From contig NW_024881296.1 in NCBI RefSeq assembly GCF_018691265.1, positions 10,447,427 through 10,511,426 on the forward strand: DNA of 64,000 nt, in the 5' to 3' direction. Shown here one piece after another: positions 17,105 through 29,480 of this stretch. The notes under the pieces are model-generated. The model saw only the letters and a list, made by a program, of their open reading frames with translations, did no database searches and had not been told where the DNA came from. The first letter of the stretch is position 1, and each line of letters opens with the position of its first letter. Source of the stretch: Tyto alba. Taxonomy: Eukaryota > Chordata > Aves > Strigiformes > Tytonidae. Made by a program: the position numbers and the translations under genes.

Positions 17105-17708
17105 CTAATGGAATACAAGATACTTGTTCGGTTATTATTAGGGATATACATAGTAACATAGTTGTTGGAAAGACTTGGTCCATACCTTGCTACCTAAGAC
17201 CTATTTTATTTTGTAAATATTTTGTAGCTGTAAAGAAATAAATAGATAATAGCTTCTTTTTACAACAAGAAATTCTCATACTATTTGTCACAGCTTTATC
17301 TCAGTTCCAGGCTCAAATGAGATTTATGTTCTATTTTAAAAACCTTTAGAGTGATTATAGCCAATTAGAAGGATAGTGCGGGGTATCCTAATTATAATTT
17401 TCTGAATTATGTTAGTTTTCCTTTTGAATTCAAAAAATCTGACTACAATATCTTATTTCAGTCTATTTTACTTCAGTTTTAAACTCCTAATGATATATTA
17501 CATGGATTAGATAATTGCATAGGAATATCTTGCTAATTTCTGACAGATGACATCAATAGCTATGCCTTGAATTTAGGACCTTAAGCTTGTGAACAATAGT
17601 TATGACATACTTGGTTTCCAATGTTAAAATGTTCGGTTTGTCAGCAGAATGCTGTATTTTCATTTCACTGTAACTATTTAGGAATCTAGGAGGAAAGAAA
17701 GATGAAAT

Positions 17709-17766
17709 ACCTTCATAATCAATGGTTATGAAGGTTTAAGAGGGAAAAAAAAAAAAAAAAAAAAAA
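17709..17766. repeat. Perfect hairpin followed by A22
   Basis: Ten-base arms (ACCTTCATAA at 17709-17718 and TTATGAAGGT at 17726-17735) enclose a 7-nt loop. An A22 run follows at 17745-17766. The function is unknown. Confidence 0.75.
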
Positions 17767-19129
17767 GAAACAATTGGCCAGGAAACCACATCCTCAGAAA
17801 GTGTATACTGCAAGCTTTGTGAGTTTCTGAAGTTTCCTTTCCTAAGCAGTGTCAGTGGCAGAGTTCAGGGTCAGGCTTTTACTACTTCTCTTTAGCTACT
17901 GCTCAAACATCCACATGCAAACCTGTGTCTGAAAACTTAAGTGAATCAAAGTTGGCCACAGGACAAACATCTTGTGGGTACTTTTACGATTTTCTGAGAT
18001 GTGAATTGGATCATGACATTCTTTACTCTAAATAAATTAATTCTGATTTTTCTAATATTATTTCTACTAATTAATTTCTAAATAATTTTACCAGTGGAGC
18101 TGCAGATGATACAGCACCTTGATGCTAAGGTGGGAACTCTGTAACTTGAAAAAAATATGTATATGCTTCCTGACTACAGTGTAAAAAGAATGTGAACTTA
18201 CAGTTTTGATTATCTCCTTTTTCTTCTTTCCTCCAAGTGATTCACAAAGATTTCCTTCAGTGTAGTTATTATAGCGTAAAACTCAGCAGCCTGAGTAGAT
18301 TAGATATTAACCTCTTCCATCTATGTGGTGGTTGTAACCCTGCTTTGAAAAGTACTTCATCTAGAATCACATTGTTTTACAGATAAGGGTTTTTTCCTGG
18401 CATTACTTGTCTCTCATACCAATGATATAAAATTTACAGTAAGTAGAATTCAAACAGCTTAGAGCCCCATGGAAGACAGTCTGTGAATTACTTGTTGCTT
18501 TTATGCTTGCAAAGCAAATATGTACAAAAGCATGTTTTAGTGGCTAATTTTAACCCCCTAAAGCAAGACATTTTGATGGCTTGATTTTTATTTCTTTGTT
18601 TACTTAAAAACAAAAAAGCTTTGAGACCTTTTATATTCCCTAAAAGTGATCAAAGAAAATCCCAATATGTACGTGGTTATTTTGCTTTTTAAATAAAATT
18701 CATATTGGCGCCTACTACGTCAAACATTCAAATAAAATACAAATTCTCACAGTTTTAGCTTACTTCAAAGATGGAAATCATTGTGTGGTTTTGGAAACCA
18801 AAGCAATTCCAAGATAGACACAGTTGGAATTTTTTTTATATGACAGCCTGTTTCATACACTTAGTAACATCAGTGTAAAGTTGAAAGTGTGCATCCTAAT
18901 GAAGGAGGAAGTCTGGGGGACCTTTTATAGTGACTCTTTTAGAATTAAGATTCAACTAGGTGACATAGTTACTTACACTTGTGATAGATATGCAGCAGAA
19001 GCAAATTTAAAAAAATAATAAAATTACTAATTTTTAGGTGTGCATATATCATATAAGGTACAATTTCTTGAATTTACCATTACTCATGCAAAATATCTTG
19101 TATATTTTCCTGCAGATTAATACTAATAG

Positions 19130-19240
<111 letters not shown>

Positions 19241-20128
19241 TGAAAAAAGTATTGTTGATTTTAGCTCAGCTCACCTCATTAATAATCTGGAAATGCTAAA
19301 TATTTCTATCTTTTGATATGTAAAATAAGGTTTGTTTGTTTTTTTTTTTTTTTGCACTCTGTTTCTCTGAAAATAGCTTGTTCTGGCATTTATTTTGCCC
19401 TCTCTAGTAACAGACTCCCTTGTCCTGTATAGAAAATAAAACTGTTTATTTGTGGAATTGTCATCTATATTTTTTGGAATCAGTTATGTAAGTGGTGTAA
19501 AATATAGACACTTTGATTTTGGTGTTTCTGAGGAAGAAAGTGTGATGTGTTGTTTATTTTAATTCAGATAGCCTCAGGACATATCCAGAAAAGTGAATTA
19601 TAACATTTAATTGATTTACTATATAAAATAGTTCCTATATTTGGGTTAACACAAACTGTGGAGTTCTTTCATCTTCAACAGCATTTTCTTATAAAGGGAG
19701 ATCTTTTGGGGTAGTGTAATACTTTTCACATTTTATGCTAAGAGACAGTAGTGCAAAAAGGTGAAAAGTGGAATCGCATTTATATTCAGAGCATCCCTTA
19801 TGTTTCCCAAAGGCTTTGGATAGATTTGAAGCAGATTGAATTATCCTGTGAAGTGCCAGCCTATCTATTAAATTAATGTGGTTTCAAGTATAACACAGAC
19901 TTCATAAATCACAAAAACATCTTGTGAACTTTCTAGGCTGCGTATTTACAGCCATGCATTCGGTTTACTCTGATTTGCTTATTTTGTGAAATTATTCATA
20001 ACAAAATTCAGAGCACTCTGTCCGCTAGTGAGTAACTCTTAATCACAGTTTTAAGTTTTTATTAAGCTGTTTTGATGGTTACTAGACTTCCTCAAGCTGA
20101 AGCACTTAAGATGGTAGTCATAGAGCAA

Positions 20129-20146
20129 GGCGCCAGTACTGGCGCC
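20129..20146. repeat. 18-bp perfect palindrome, GC-rich
   Basis: GGCGCCAGT is followed directly by its reverse complement ACTGGCGCC, inside AT-rich intron. A smaller inverted repeat (CCAAG, 5-nt spacer, CTTGG) overlaps its right edge. Confidence 0.9.
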
Positions 20147-22159
20147 AAGAAGTACTTGGTATTTCCAAAGCTGGCAGATGTAGTTCAGTTAAGTCATAGA
20201 GCAAAATCTGAAAACAATGATATGGTCCTTTCCTTCAGTCAAATATTCAACTTGGTTTCAGTTAATAATGAGAACCTTATGAACAAAGGAGTCCGCCTAA
20301 CATCTGTGTCTGTGGTAAAGCCAACACAAGTTCATTGAAAATTTGCTTGCTTAACATGCAACACTAACAATAACATGGCATGAATGTCAGTAGTTGAAGG
20401 GGTCAAACAATATTATGCTTAACCTTTATCCTATTACAATATTAAGCACACATGATCATTTAAGAGCTGTGCACAGATTTTGTATATTCCTCTTTCAATA
20501 ACTATTTTCTAAAACCAACAGTCATTGCAAAGGGAGCTTAGTAGTGCTCTTATTTCCTTGCTGTGCAGACATGATTGAACAAACATGAGAGAACTTTTGT
20601 CTGATGGGGGAATTTGTGGAAATGGTTGGAAGATCCTGGTGTTAAAAATGTTTTGGTGTTTTGTTTTGTTTTTTTAAGAACATAAAATGGGCGTGGAGGA
20701 AAAGTGGTGAGAAGCAGGAAAGAAATTTGCATTGGGGACAAGGGAAATAGAGATCTCATGAAGAAGTATTTCTGGCATCAGTCACTCCATGCAGAGCTCT
20801 CTGAGCGATCTAACCATAGACCCCATGGAGAAGTTATAAAATCACAAGCCCAAGTATTTAGCTTCACCTTTATGTATGCACTATTTTTACTTGCTTGTTG
20901 AAAAGTATAAGGGGTTTACATATTTTTGAGTTTTATAGCTTACTGGTTTATCTGCTGCAATCTGAACATAATAATGAGACAGTACTATCAAAAATTAAAA
21001 TTATGTTAAAGAGTGCCTTCATTAGCAAACTGGACAGTTGATATATTTGCATCTTTATATGTTAAGATTTAAGAGGTGTGACAATAACTACAGCAAAAAA
21101 AGGTGATCGGTGGTCTTTGTCCCCTGGCCCAGGATTTTAGCAGTGGCCTTGAGTTTTTGCAGTGTTTAATGTGCAGTGGCATGTACGTTTACCCATATCT
21201 CACTCAGTACAACACAATGTTTTTTCATGAATATGAAAGGCAGTCAAATGAAACTTTTTATTTTCCCCCCACTCTCACAATCTGTGGTAGTAGGCAACTT
21301 TCTTTATAGGCTTTTTTTGTAAATATTCCCTCCCTATATTACATATAAAGCTTATCTGTGGGATGCAGTGTTCATGCAAATTGCAGAAGAATTGTAATTT
21401 ATTTTTTAATTTCTTTTTTTATACTGGCCATAGAAAAGCACCCAGAAAGAGAGAGAAACCTTCAATGCAGTGTATTATTCGGTCCATTTCTTGGTTTGTA
21501 TGCTATTGTATTTTAGTTTTCTGATGGTTTAGAGAAATTTCAAAGCTTTACAGGAGCAGTAAGGAAAACAGTTGCGCTGGGTATTCACTCACCTAATGAA
21601 TTTAGGATTTCAAGTTTTAATTCATGTTGTATTTAACTAAAGAGATTAAAATAACTTGAAACCTGAGCAAATGTTGTATTTAATGTCTTGTAAGAATTTT
21701 TTTGTTTGGCTGGGGTTTTTTGGTGTATTTTTGTTTGCTTTTTAAGATACGAAACAGTGGTGAAACATTGTCTGCAAGAAACAATCCCTGATGAAAGATT
21801 GTTTTGGAAACTTGAAAATTTAATTATTATATTATTTTGTTAACTAATCTTGAACAATTAGCTACTTTTTCATGTGTGTGTGATCAGATGGCATTTAACG
21901 GAGGATATCAGAATATTGTAATATATGCAAAATAGCTTTGTTTGATGATGAGATCCTTGCTAAGTGTCTGCTGGTAGAATTGCATTTGCTCCTGACTTTG
22001 AAATAGGTTTAGCAAGACAAACTCCCAAACCCTGGCTGCTTTTAAAATATTTTTTACAGTAGTTGTAATAATCAGAGCACATTTGTACTGAACCCTAGTA
22101 CATCTTTCTAATAGTGCTTTAAAGTATGGTAGGTTGATTCTTTGTTGTTATGGTGGGGG

Positions 22160-22188
22160 TTTTTTTGTTGTTTTTTTTTTTTTTTTTT
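22160..22188. repeat. T-rich tract
   Basis: T runs of 8 and 18 bases interrupted by GTTG. Confidence 0.85.
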
Positions 22189-22512
22189 AGTAGATTATAA
22201 TTGCTAACAGAACTCCCAGCTATTTTATGCAGTCTAGGCTCGAACGGTAAGAAATGTTGGTTTCCTTAGTCGCAGTGCCATTTCTCTATGTTATTAGTAC
22301 AAAAATGAGTCTTCTTCTCATGGTTTCTCTGGTTTCACACAAGGTTTTACTGACGCCTGTTTTTTACAATCATCTATCAACTATGCAAAACACTTTATCC
22401 AGGCATTTTGCTTGCTTTTTTATTTTTGCTATACCGCAAATATCCTTTATCCAGTATTATGTTCCCGCTGGAAATATCGCTGTATTTGGCCGCGTGATAG
22501 AGCCAAATTTTG

Positions 22513-22535
22513 AGAAGTGCCAAACAAGCACTTCT
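22513..22535. repeat. 8-bp perfect stem-loop
   Basis: AGAAGTGC and GCACTTCT enclose the loop CAAACAA. The stem sits in a CpG-retaining block with a 121-codon open frame (22254-22619) that I do not recognise and do not call as a gene. Confidence 0.7.
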
Positions 22536-25500
22536 TACATATTTTTCCTTTATAGCTCAGATTTTTTTCCTAGAGAAAAGATTTTGGTTTTAACATCAGT
22601 CTTTTGGGTTTTTTCTTAACATTTCAAAGGTACAATGTATGCTTAAATTAGAGGTCCAACAAGATTCCAGTTAACTGCATATAGTAATCTATGATGAACA
22701 CCCTATACGTTAATATGCAATTAATTGTATGTTAAGCCTGTGGCTGCGTTTAGGAGGGACCATGTCTCTTAAATAAGATGTCTCTTTTTAATGAAGTTGT
22801 CTGTCAGCACATGAAATGTAACAACTGGTTGAAACTGTAACTATGTTGCAGAGAATTTGGTTGTCAGTGCCTTCCCCTGTCCCCTTGCTTATAAAGATAC
22901 AATATATCCTCTGTGTTTAAACTGTTATGGCTGTTAACAAGTATGGTAAGAAAAACAAAAAACTCCTCCCTGTGTGTGGAAAAATAGAAGGAAAAAATTA
23001 AACTGAGGATGTCAGCCAAAAGAAAAGCAAATTTTATATATCATCCAGATAAATATTACATTTACTATGCAGTCAGATTTATATCTACTATTTATTTCCA
23101 AAATGGAAATTAATCTTTTGTTCACCAAAATCATCTTTGTATGAGCGTGCCATATAAATATTGAAAGAAGTCTAGCAAAAATGGCATATGCAATTTTCTG
23201 TCATCTAAAGTTGTCTGTAATATTTTCCAATTCAGTAACTTTCTCTTAACAGGATTTATCATTTTGGGCACTGTTACCTCTGGCATGGCTGCAGTGCTCT
23301 TAACTATATTTCAGTAGGGTTTTACATAGCACCTTGTGGTTGCCCTAGCTCTGTTGGAAGTAGTTTGGAGATTTCTGCCTCTGAATTTTGGATCACCTTT
23401 CTCATATCCTCATTTAATAAGTAATTTTTCTCCCCTCTCTGAGACACTGGTAATCTACAGAATTTGATGGAGCTACCTATTCCACTCTGATAATCGAGGG
23501 GACAAAAATAATGGAATACCAAGGTTCTTTGTATTACAGTCCTCAACTCATTGTTGGTCAGTGATGCTAGGAAAGGATGTTATATAAAAGGATGTAATAG
23601 AAAAAATAGTTCTGGAAAGGGCAGGCAGATTCACCTAACAGCTGGTAAAGCCCAACCATTTAATCTAGGTTTGAGACTGTTTTACTGAAGGTTGTATTTG
23701 TGGCAGAACTTGCTCTGCTAACAGAAGTACAACTTTGAACAACAGACATATCTTCTGCCCCGAATTCAAGACAGATGTACAGGAAGTGAATGTATTTTAA
23801 ATGTTACTGGGGAAAATAAATGTTTAATTTTTAGTATTTGGCTATTAGTGACAAAGAAACATGAGAAAATCTTTGTTTTGTTTTCTTACTGGACTGCTAA
23901 CACTGACACTTAGAAATTAAGAGATAGGAGAGACTTTGTCAAAGGTTAACTGAATGATTTCACTGGAGGAGAAGGATAAAACGTCTCTTACGTTGCATTA
24001 TTTAAATGTTCTGTGCAGGAGTTCTTCATGCATTGGAGTGTCATGTAGTCTCAATGCTCATAGGTCCAAGAGATGCTCTAAATGTAAAGCAATCAGGAAA
24101 GAATGACTCAGCATCTGGAAAATAACTCAAGATTAGTTTATTTTATGGGAGGTCTTCAAGTGATCTGAGTATTATTTATCCTAATAACAATGTATGTGTA
24201 TAAGCAGAATAATTTGAATCTCATAATACTGAAATATTTGCCAAGAATAATGGGTATTTTCCCAAAAGAAATTTTACTGTTTAAACAAGTTATGAGGACA
24301 AACGATAAACGATTGGATCAAGTTCCTTGGAGACTGTTATACTGGAAGGTAGACCAGCTGCCCCAAATTGTTATTTCTGTCCATTTAAGTTATGAAAAAG
24401 TCCTGGTTATAAAAAGATATATAGAACACTTCTTCTGTCAGGTGGCGAGTCCATATTTCTCTAATAAAGGAATGATCCATAAAGTGATTGCAGTCAGTGA
24501 AGGTTAATTACAAAGACTGAAATTTTACCTGTTAGTTCTGGTTTAACTGAGTATTGAAATTCTTTAAACTTTTTTTTTCATAATAAAATATTGTGCATTC
24601 AGACATATAAACACTTAAAAGATTATGGCTTAAGCGTCCCCTCTGATACCCTTTCCAACATGTTAGATTCATCTGAGACACCACCAAGGAAAGATTGGTT
24701 GGTTTGGCATCTTTCTGTCCTGTGAACTAACACTTCCTTAAAACGTCACACCATAATCCGCAGTCTTATTCCTCTACTTCTTCTTAGCTTCATGCTACCA
24801 TATTCATTACATTATGCCTGCTGTTAGATTGCAAGCTTACACATTTTATTTGTTTATAATTTACAAGCTCCTATTGTGAAATTATTGGTAAGGAAAACAA
24901 TGGAATACACAAAATTGCTTTCATAAAAGGCAGACTAGAGTTAAATGAGAGTGCCACACATATGTATTGCTGCAAATGTTTCTATTGCTTTGATGCTGTT
25001 AGTATGCCCACAGTGTTCTCTACTGAGCGGTTGAAAGTGATTCTGGAGCCCTTGTCTGGCCACTTCTGCCAGAGGCAGCTAGTGAGGAAGGACAACGGAG
25101 GTCCTTGGAGACAGGTGGGGCTTCTAATGCATGTGGCATAAACCCCTGAGCTGTGGGTGAACGCCCTGAAAGCCAGTCCTGAGCACTGAAAGCATGCCTC
25201 AAGTCCTCTTTCTATCATTTGAGATTTTCTGAAGCTTAGTTCACAGTGACCAGAGGCCAATAAAGCAATAGCAGCAGTTGTTAAGGAAAAAATGCAACCT
25301 CAGTTATCATTTTCTTTAAGTACGAATGCAACACGTTGTCCTGGTTTCAGGCAGAAATATTCATATCACCAAGAAGGGAACTGAATGTTTTATGCAATAC
25401 ATCCTTTTGGAACTTACAATTAATAATAAATTTATAGAATCAAGGCAGTTTTCTATAATGCAAAATATATTTCAAATAAGTTTTTTTTTAAATGAGGAAA

Positions 25501-26258
25501 ATCATATTGAATTTTTTCACAATATTTGAATCATCAGAGACTAATTGCTGCCACATTGGATAGTTTGGATAATTAAAGATTTTTGTTGTTGTTAAGAACA
25601 TATGAATGTAATTTAATAGAGAAGTTTTGTAAGAAACTGTAACTGCATTGTTTGTCTGTTGTTTCAGTTGAAACAGTTTATTTTTTTTCTTGGAAGTCTG
25701 ATTAACTTTGAAACTTTGAGAGAAAAGTTTCAGGAAAGTTCTGTTCTCCCAAAAGAAGAAAATCAGTACTATTATTTCTCATTTGCTTACTGTGTAGTCA
25801 CTCATAAGAGGGATGATTAAAAAAATTCTAAGCATGCAAGAAACAAAATTTATGCTGTTAGCATTAGTACCATAAGAAAATGGCAGGGAGAAAAGGAGAA
25901 AAAGAGCACCTGGTCTCCTTTCCATAGCAGAAATATTTTCCAGTGGTCATACTTTTATACGTTGCTGAACTACACAGGGATTTTAGCATTATGAAATTTA
26001 AGAAAGGCTTAATAATTAAGACCTTACAATAATGCAGTCACACATTTTTTCATTAAGTCAAAAGGTTTAGAAGAAAAGGATGTTTGCCACAACAATACGT
26101 TTGTGATTTGTTGATGGCGTGTTAGATTTAAATACATTTCTACACACAAAAAATTTGTATAAAAGAATGAATACCACTTATATGTATATAGCCATTAAAA
26201 TCTAATTTCAATGCAAGGTAGTTAAAATGAGGATTTAGTAAAACTTGCCAGGTGAATC

Positions 26259-26280
26259 TTTTTTTTTTTTTTTTTTTTTT
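26259..26280. repeat. T22 homopolymer
   Basis: Twenty-two T, lying about 80 bp outside the 3' end of the antisense LINE. CR1-type elements do not normally end in poly-A, so the association is probably chance. Confidence 0.85.
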
Positions 26281-26359
26281 ACATTCAGTGTACCTATTTT
26301 TACTGCATTTTTCTTACCATTATTTTAAGGAAGCAATTAAAACTATATGCTATATTTGA

Positions 26360-28250
26360 TCAAATGACGGTCTGTCTATCTTAGTGCCTGATCTCCTGTG
26401 TGGATAACCAGAGGGAGGGAGAGTTGGAAGATGAGTGGCACTGACTGATTATTATGTAATTTTTATAGATCTCCGCTTGCAGTAGTTCTTTCTCCAAAAT
26501 GAAAAGTTTGTTGGGAATGACTTTCATACGTGCTGTCTATTCTTTCCATTTTTTCCCCTTGTCACCAGTCTATGATCCACAGTTCTCTTTGCAAATGAGG
26601 TGACTAGCTCTGTATGCTGTTTACAAGATTTATGTGCACCATATGCCTATGCCATGGTATCGCATCATCCTCTATTTCAGGCTCTGTTTTTTCTGTATTA
26701 TTACTGACATTCTGTGTGCTCTTTAACTGTTGCTAATTATTGAGCTTCTGTTTTCAGAGAACTATGATGAAAAAAATCTGAGTGTCTTTTTTGGGGCAGT
26801 AACGGATAATTTTGTATCCATCATAGTGTCTTTACAGTTTGGGTTCTCTTTTTTTCTCTCCTGTGCGTGTATTGACATTGAATATTTGCAAGATCCTTTT
26901 GTACATGTTTGTGGTCAGCTTTAAAGTGGCTAGCTTTTGTTATCTGCCAACATTGCTACCTCACGTTGATTAAACAGCACAGGAACCTGCAAAGATCCTA
27001 GTGAGATGCCACTGCTACAACTCTGTACTTTGAAATCTGATCATTCATTGTTATAATTGATATCCTATACTTTTAAGCAGTTTTTATTTTTAATGAGTAG
27101 ACCTTTCCTCTTATCCCACAACAGCATAATTTTTTTCTAAAGCCTTAAGTAAGGATTGTGAGGAGCCTTTAACAAATCCAGTATCAGCCTGATCATGCTT
27201 ACCTTTGCCTTTACTGACTCCATTAAAGCCATACTATTTAATTTGTTGGTCATGAGTGTCTGCTACTAAATGACATGGAACTTCTCTTTCTCATTACATT
27301 GTTTTTTCTCTATATTATTTTAAAAAGCTGTTCTTCCATATAATACATAGACATTTTCCAGTCACAGAAGTCAGACTGACTGGTTTGTAGTTTCCAGCAT
27401 CATCTCGGGAATCCTCTTAAAATTTGCATTTGTATAGAACTTACACTTCGGGAAAAATCTCAAATTGAGTATCACTTGAGAAGCACAGAACTTGTCTGAG
27501 AACCTCTTTGACCTTTCCTGTGGTTGGAAATCCTAACACAAATGCTTTGTTTAACCTCTTCCGATTCTCTTTCTTTTGTGCTCTTTTTACAGCCAGAGTA
27601 TCTGCACACTCATCTGTTTCCTGTCAGGCATCTGATGTGTTTGAAAGCAGTTTTATTACTGGCTTTATGCATTTGGCAAGTTGGGTTTAGATCTTTTTGT
27701 TCTTGTCCAATGTACATTGAACTTAGGAGACTTTTTGCTTTTCTGTTTTCTTTGGCTGATTCCCACTTTTTGAAGAGTATCTTTTATTTAAGGGTGTCCA
27801 CTGTGCTCTTATGTTTAATCATATATGTGGTTTTGAGGAGTAGGAATAGTGGAGATGTGAAAAGACTAGGGGAAAAAAAGGTGCTTTTGAATTTTTCAAT
27901 TGATTTTTTTTTTTTTTTTACTCTGAACCTCTAACGTAGTGTCTGTAATCTTCCTTCTGACCTCCGAGCTTTTTTACCCTTTCAACTAGCTTATCATTTT
28001 AATGTAATTCTCCTTGTAAAGTCTAATTTTATGGTGTTATTTAAAAAAAAAAAAAATTCCCCTGTCCTATAAAGAAATTTCATTTAAGACTGTTATGGTG
28101 TCTCCAACTGTTTTGTACACTATTCAGAAGTAAATCAAGTGTTGCTTCTCTTCTTGCTGACTAGTTGATTTGAGTAATAATTGTAGTATCATAAAATTTA
28201 GACTCTGCATGATGTCTCAAAAATATACTTAACAGAATGAACTCTCTGCT
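26360..28250 (-). mobile_element. Old CR1/L3-type LINE fragment, antisense to FMN2
   Basis: Read on the minus strand, this is a decayed non-LTR retrotransposon running from the end of the endonuclease domain through reverse transcriptase to near the 3' end. Complement of 27357-27404 translates as DDAGNYKPVSLTSVTG, the N-terminal RT motif of CR1/L3 elements (GNYRPVSL in intact members). Complement of 27013-26933 gives SGIS-GS-PVLFN followed by VAMLADN, a decayed form of the palm motif with the catalytic A-D-D. The two motifs are in different frames, so the copy is frameshifted and dead. Further down, minus-strand text resembles the CR1/L3 3' region to about 26360. Upstream, 27740-28250 resembles the endonuclease end and the linker. 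Borders are approximate, and the 5' side may reach 28560. The divergence suggests an insertion much older than the copy at 47 kb. Confidence 0.8.
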
Positions 28251-28689
28251 GTTATGGTTTCTATGTTGCATATTACCTTACAACTTTTACCATTCAGATG
28301 TCATTATTAATGTACTTGCTGAATGATCTGTAATAGGGTACAGTGTTTTTTTCTGTTTAGGCATGATGTCCCTCAGTAGGGAATGTGGTGAATGTGTTAC
28401 AACTGATTGCTTTATCTTAACTGAATCATGCTTCCTTCAGTATTTGTTGCCACTCTTCTGCAGTAACCAATTATGGCACCTTATACAACCTTCTGTTATT
28501 AGCGTCACACTGATTATCTTCCTTCTGTTATGTTTGGAACAGCTAATAAATACATCGGTAAATAGCAATTTGCCCGTGCCAATGTTAGATGCCTGGAAAC
28601 TATATGGAAAGGCACCATATACGCAACCTGGACTTCATTCATCTCCTGAGCTTTGCTTCTCCGGGTCATTTTCCTGGCTCATCTCCCTC

Positions 28690-29050
28690 ACTTTATACCC
28701 AGACTTCCCTCTTGCCCTCCCCTCCCTGCCTTGCCTTGCCTGTCTCTGCCTTCCCTCGCCTTGCCTTTCTCTGCCTCGCCTTGCCTCTCTCTGCCTCGCC
28801 TTGCCTCTCTCTGCCTTGCCTTTCTCTTCCTTGCCTTGCTTTGCCCTGCCTTGTCATTCCCCGCCTTGCCTTGCCCCCCTCCCCGCCTTGCCCTGCCCTC
28901 CCTCCCCGCCTTGCCTTGCCCCCCTCCCCTCCCCGCCTCGCCCTGCCCTCCCTCCCCTCCCCGCCTCGCCCTGCCCTCCCTCCCCTCCCCGCCTTGCCCT
29001 GCCCTCCCTCCCCTCCCCGCCTCGCCCTGCCCTCCCTCCCTGCCCGCCCG
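28690..29050. repeat. C/T-rich minisatellite, units of 23-28 bp
   Basis: The left part is built from degenerate GCCTTGCCT/GCCTCTCTCT decamers. The right part forms a higher-order repeat with CCCCGCC(T)CG or CCCCGCCTTG at 28881, 28904, 28931, 28959, 28987 and 29015, the last four exactly 28 bp apart. The + strand is almost pure pyrimidine apart from single G. The minus strand carries many GGGG and GGG runs and is strongly G-quadruplex prone. Several chance frames on both strands are open across it; none is a gene. Confidence 0.9.
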
Positions 29051-29480
29051 CCCTGTGCGGGGCCGCTCCAGACGCGCCGCTGCGGCCTCCGGCGCCGGGC
29101 GCCCGGCCCCACTCTGCTGGCGGCCGCCTCCCCGCGGCGGGCCCGGCCCCCCCCGGGCCCGGGTCCCGCTCCCGGCAGCAGCAGCAGCAGCAGGTGGCAA
29201 CAGCGGCCCGCGCTGCCGCCGCCGGCGGGGAGCTCCGCGCCCCCTCCCCGGGCGGCCGGCACGGCGGGGGAGCCGAGTGCTCGGCCTTCTGGCTGCGCCC
29301 CGCTTGGCAGCTTTGGCCGAGGCGCTGCTGCTCGGCGTGCTTCTCACCCCGTGAAGACCCGCTGTTAAAAAGTAGTTCTGAGTGTAAGGGAGAGAAAGGG
29401 TGACACGGAGGTGGGAGAGAGATTTGTTTGCTGTACCCATCCGGCATCCGTGGGAGGTAGGGTAAGAAGCTGTGCAGGGG
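29040..29480. promoter_or_regulatory. Intragenic CpG island, possible internal promoter
   Basis: This is the only strongly GC-rich, CpG-dense stretch in the window. It includes GCCCGCCCGCCC and GGGCGG-type GC boxes, many CGCG/GCCGCC blocks and a (CAG)6 run at 29176-29193. CpG density drops after about 29360, with a shoulder to about 29480. Potential 5' splice sites on the + strand follow it: AGT followed by GTAAGG (GT at 29384-29385) and AGG followed by GTAAGA (GT at 29462-29463). No conserved protein is visible. It could start an alternative FMN2 or noncoding transcript in either direction, or be a GC-rich repeat that merely looks like an island. Confidence 0.5.
29176..29193 (+). repeat. (CAG)6 trinucleotide run
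   Basis: Six uninterrupted CAG units within the CpG island. Confidence 0.9.

Noticed and set aside
16851..17241. Lys/Asn/Thr-rich and Phe/Val-rich frames of 110-114 codons
   Set aside because: Translation of the T/G-rich simple repeat at 16991-17104.
22254..22619. 121-codon hydrophobic + strand frame as a small membrane protein gene
   Set aside because: No family resemblance, no promoter or splice context, and such a length is expected by chance in 64 kb of AT-rich DNA.
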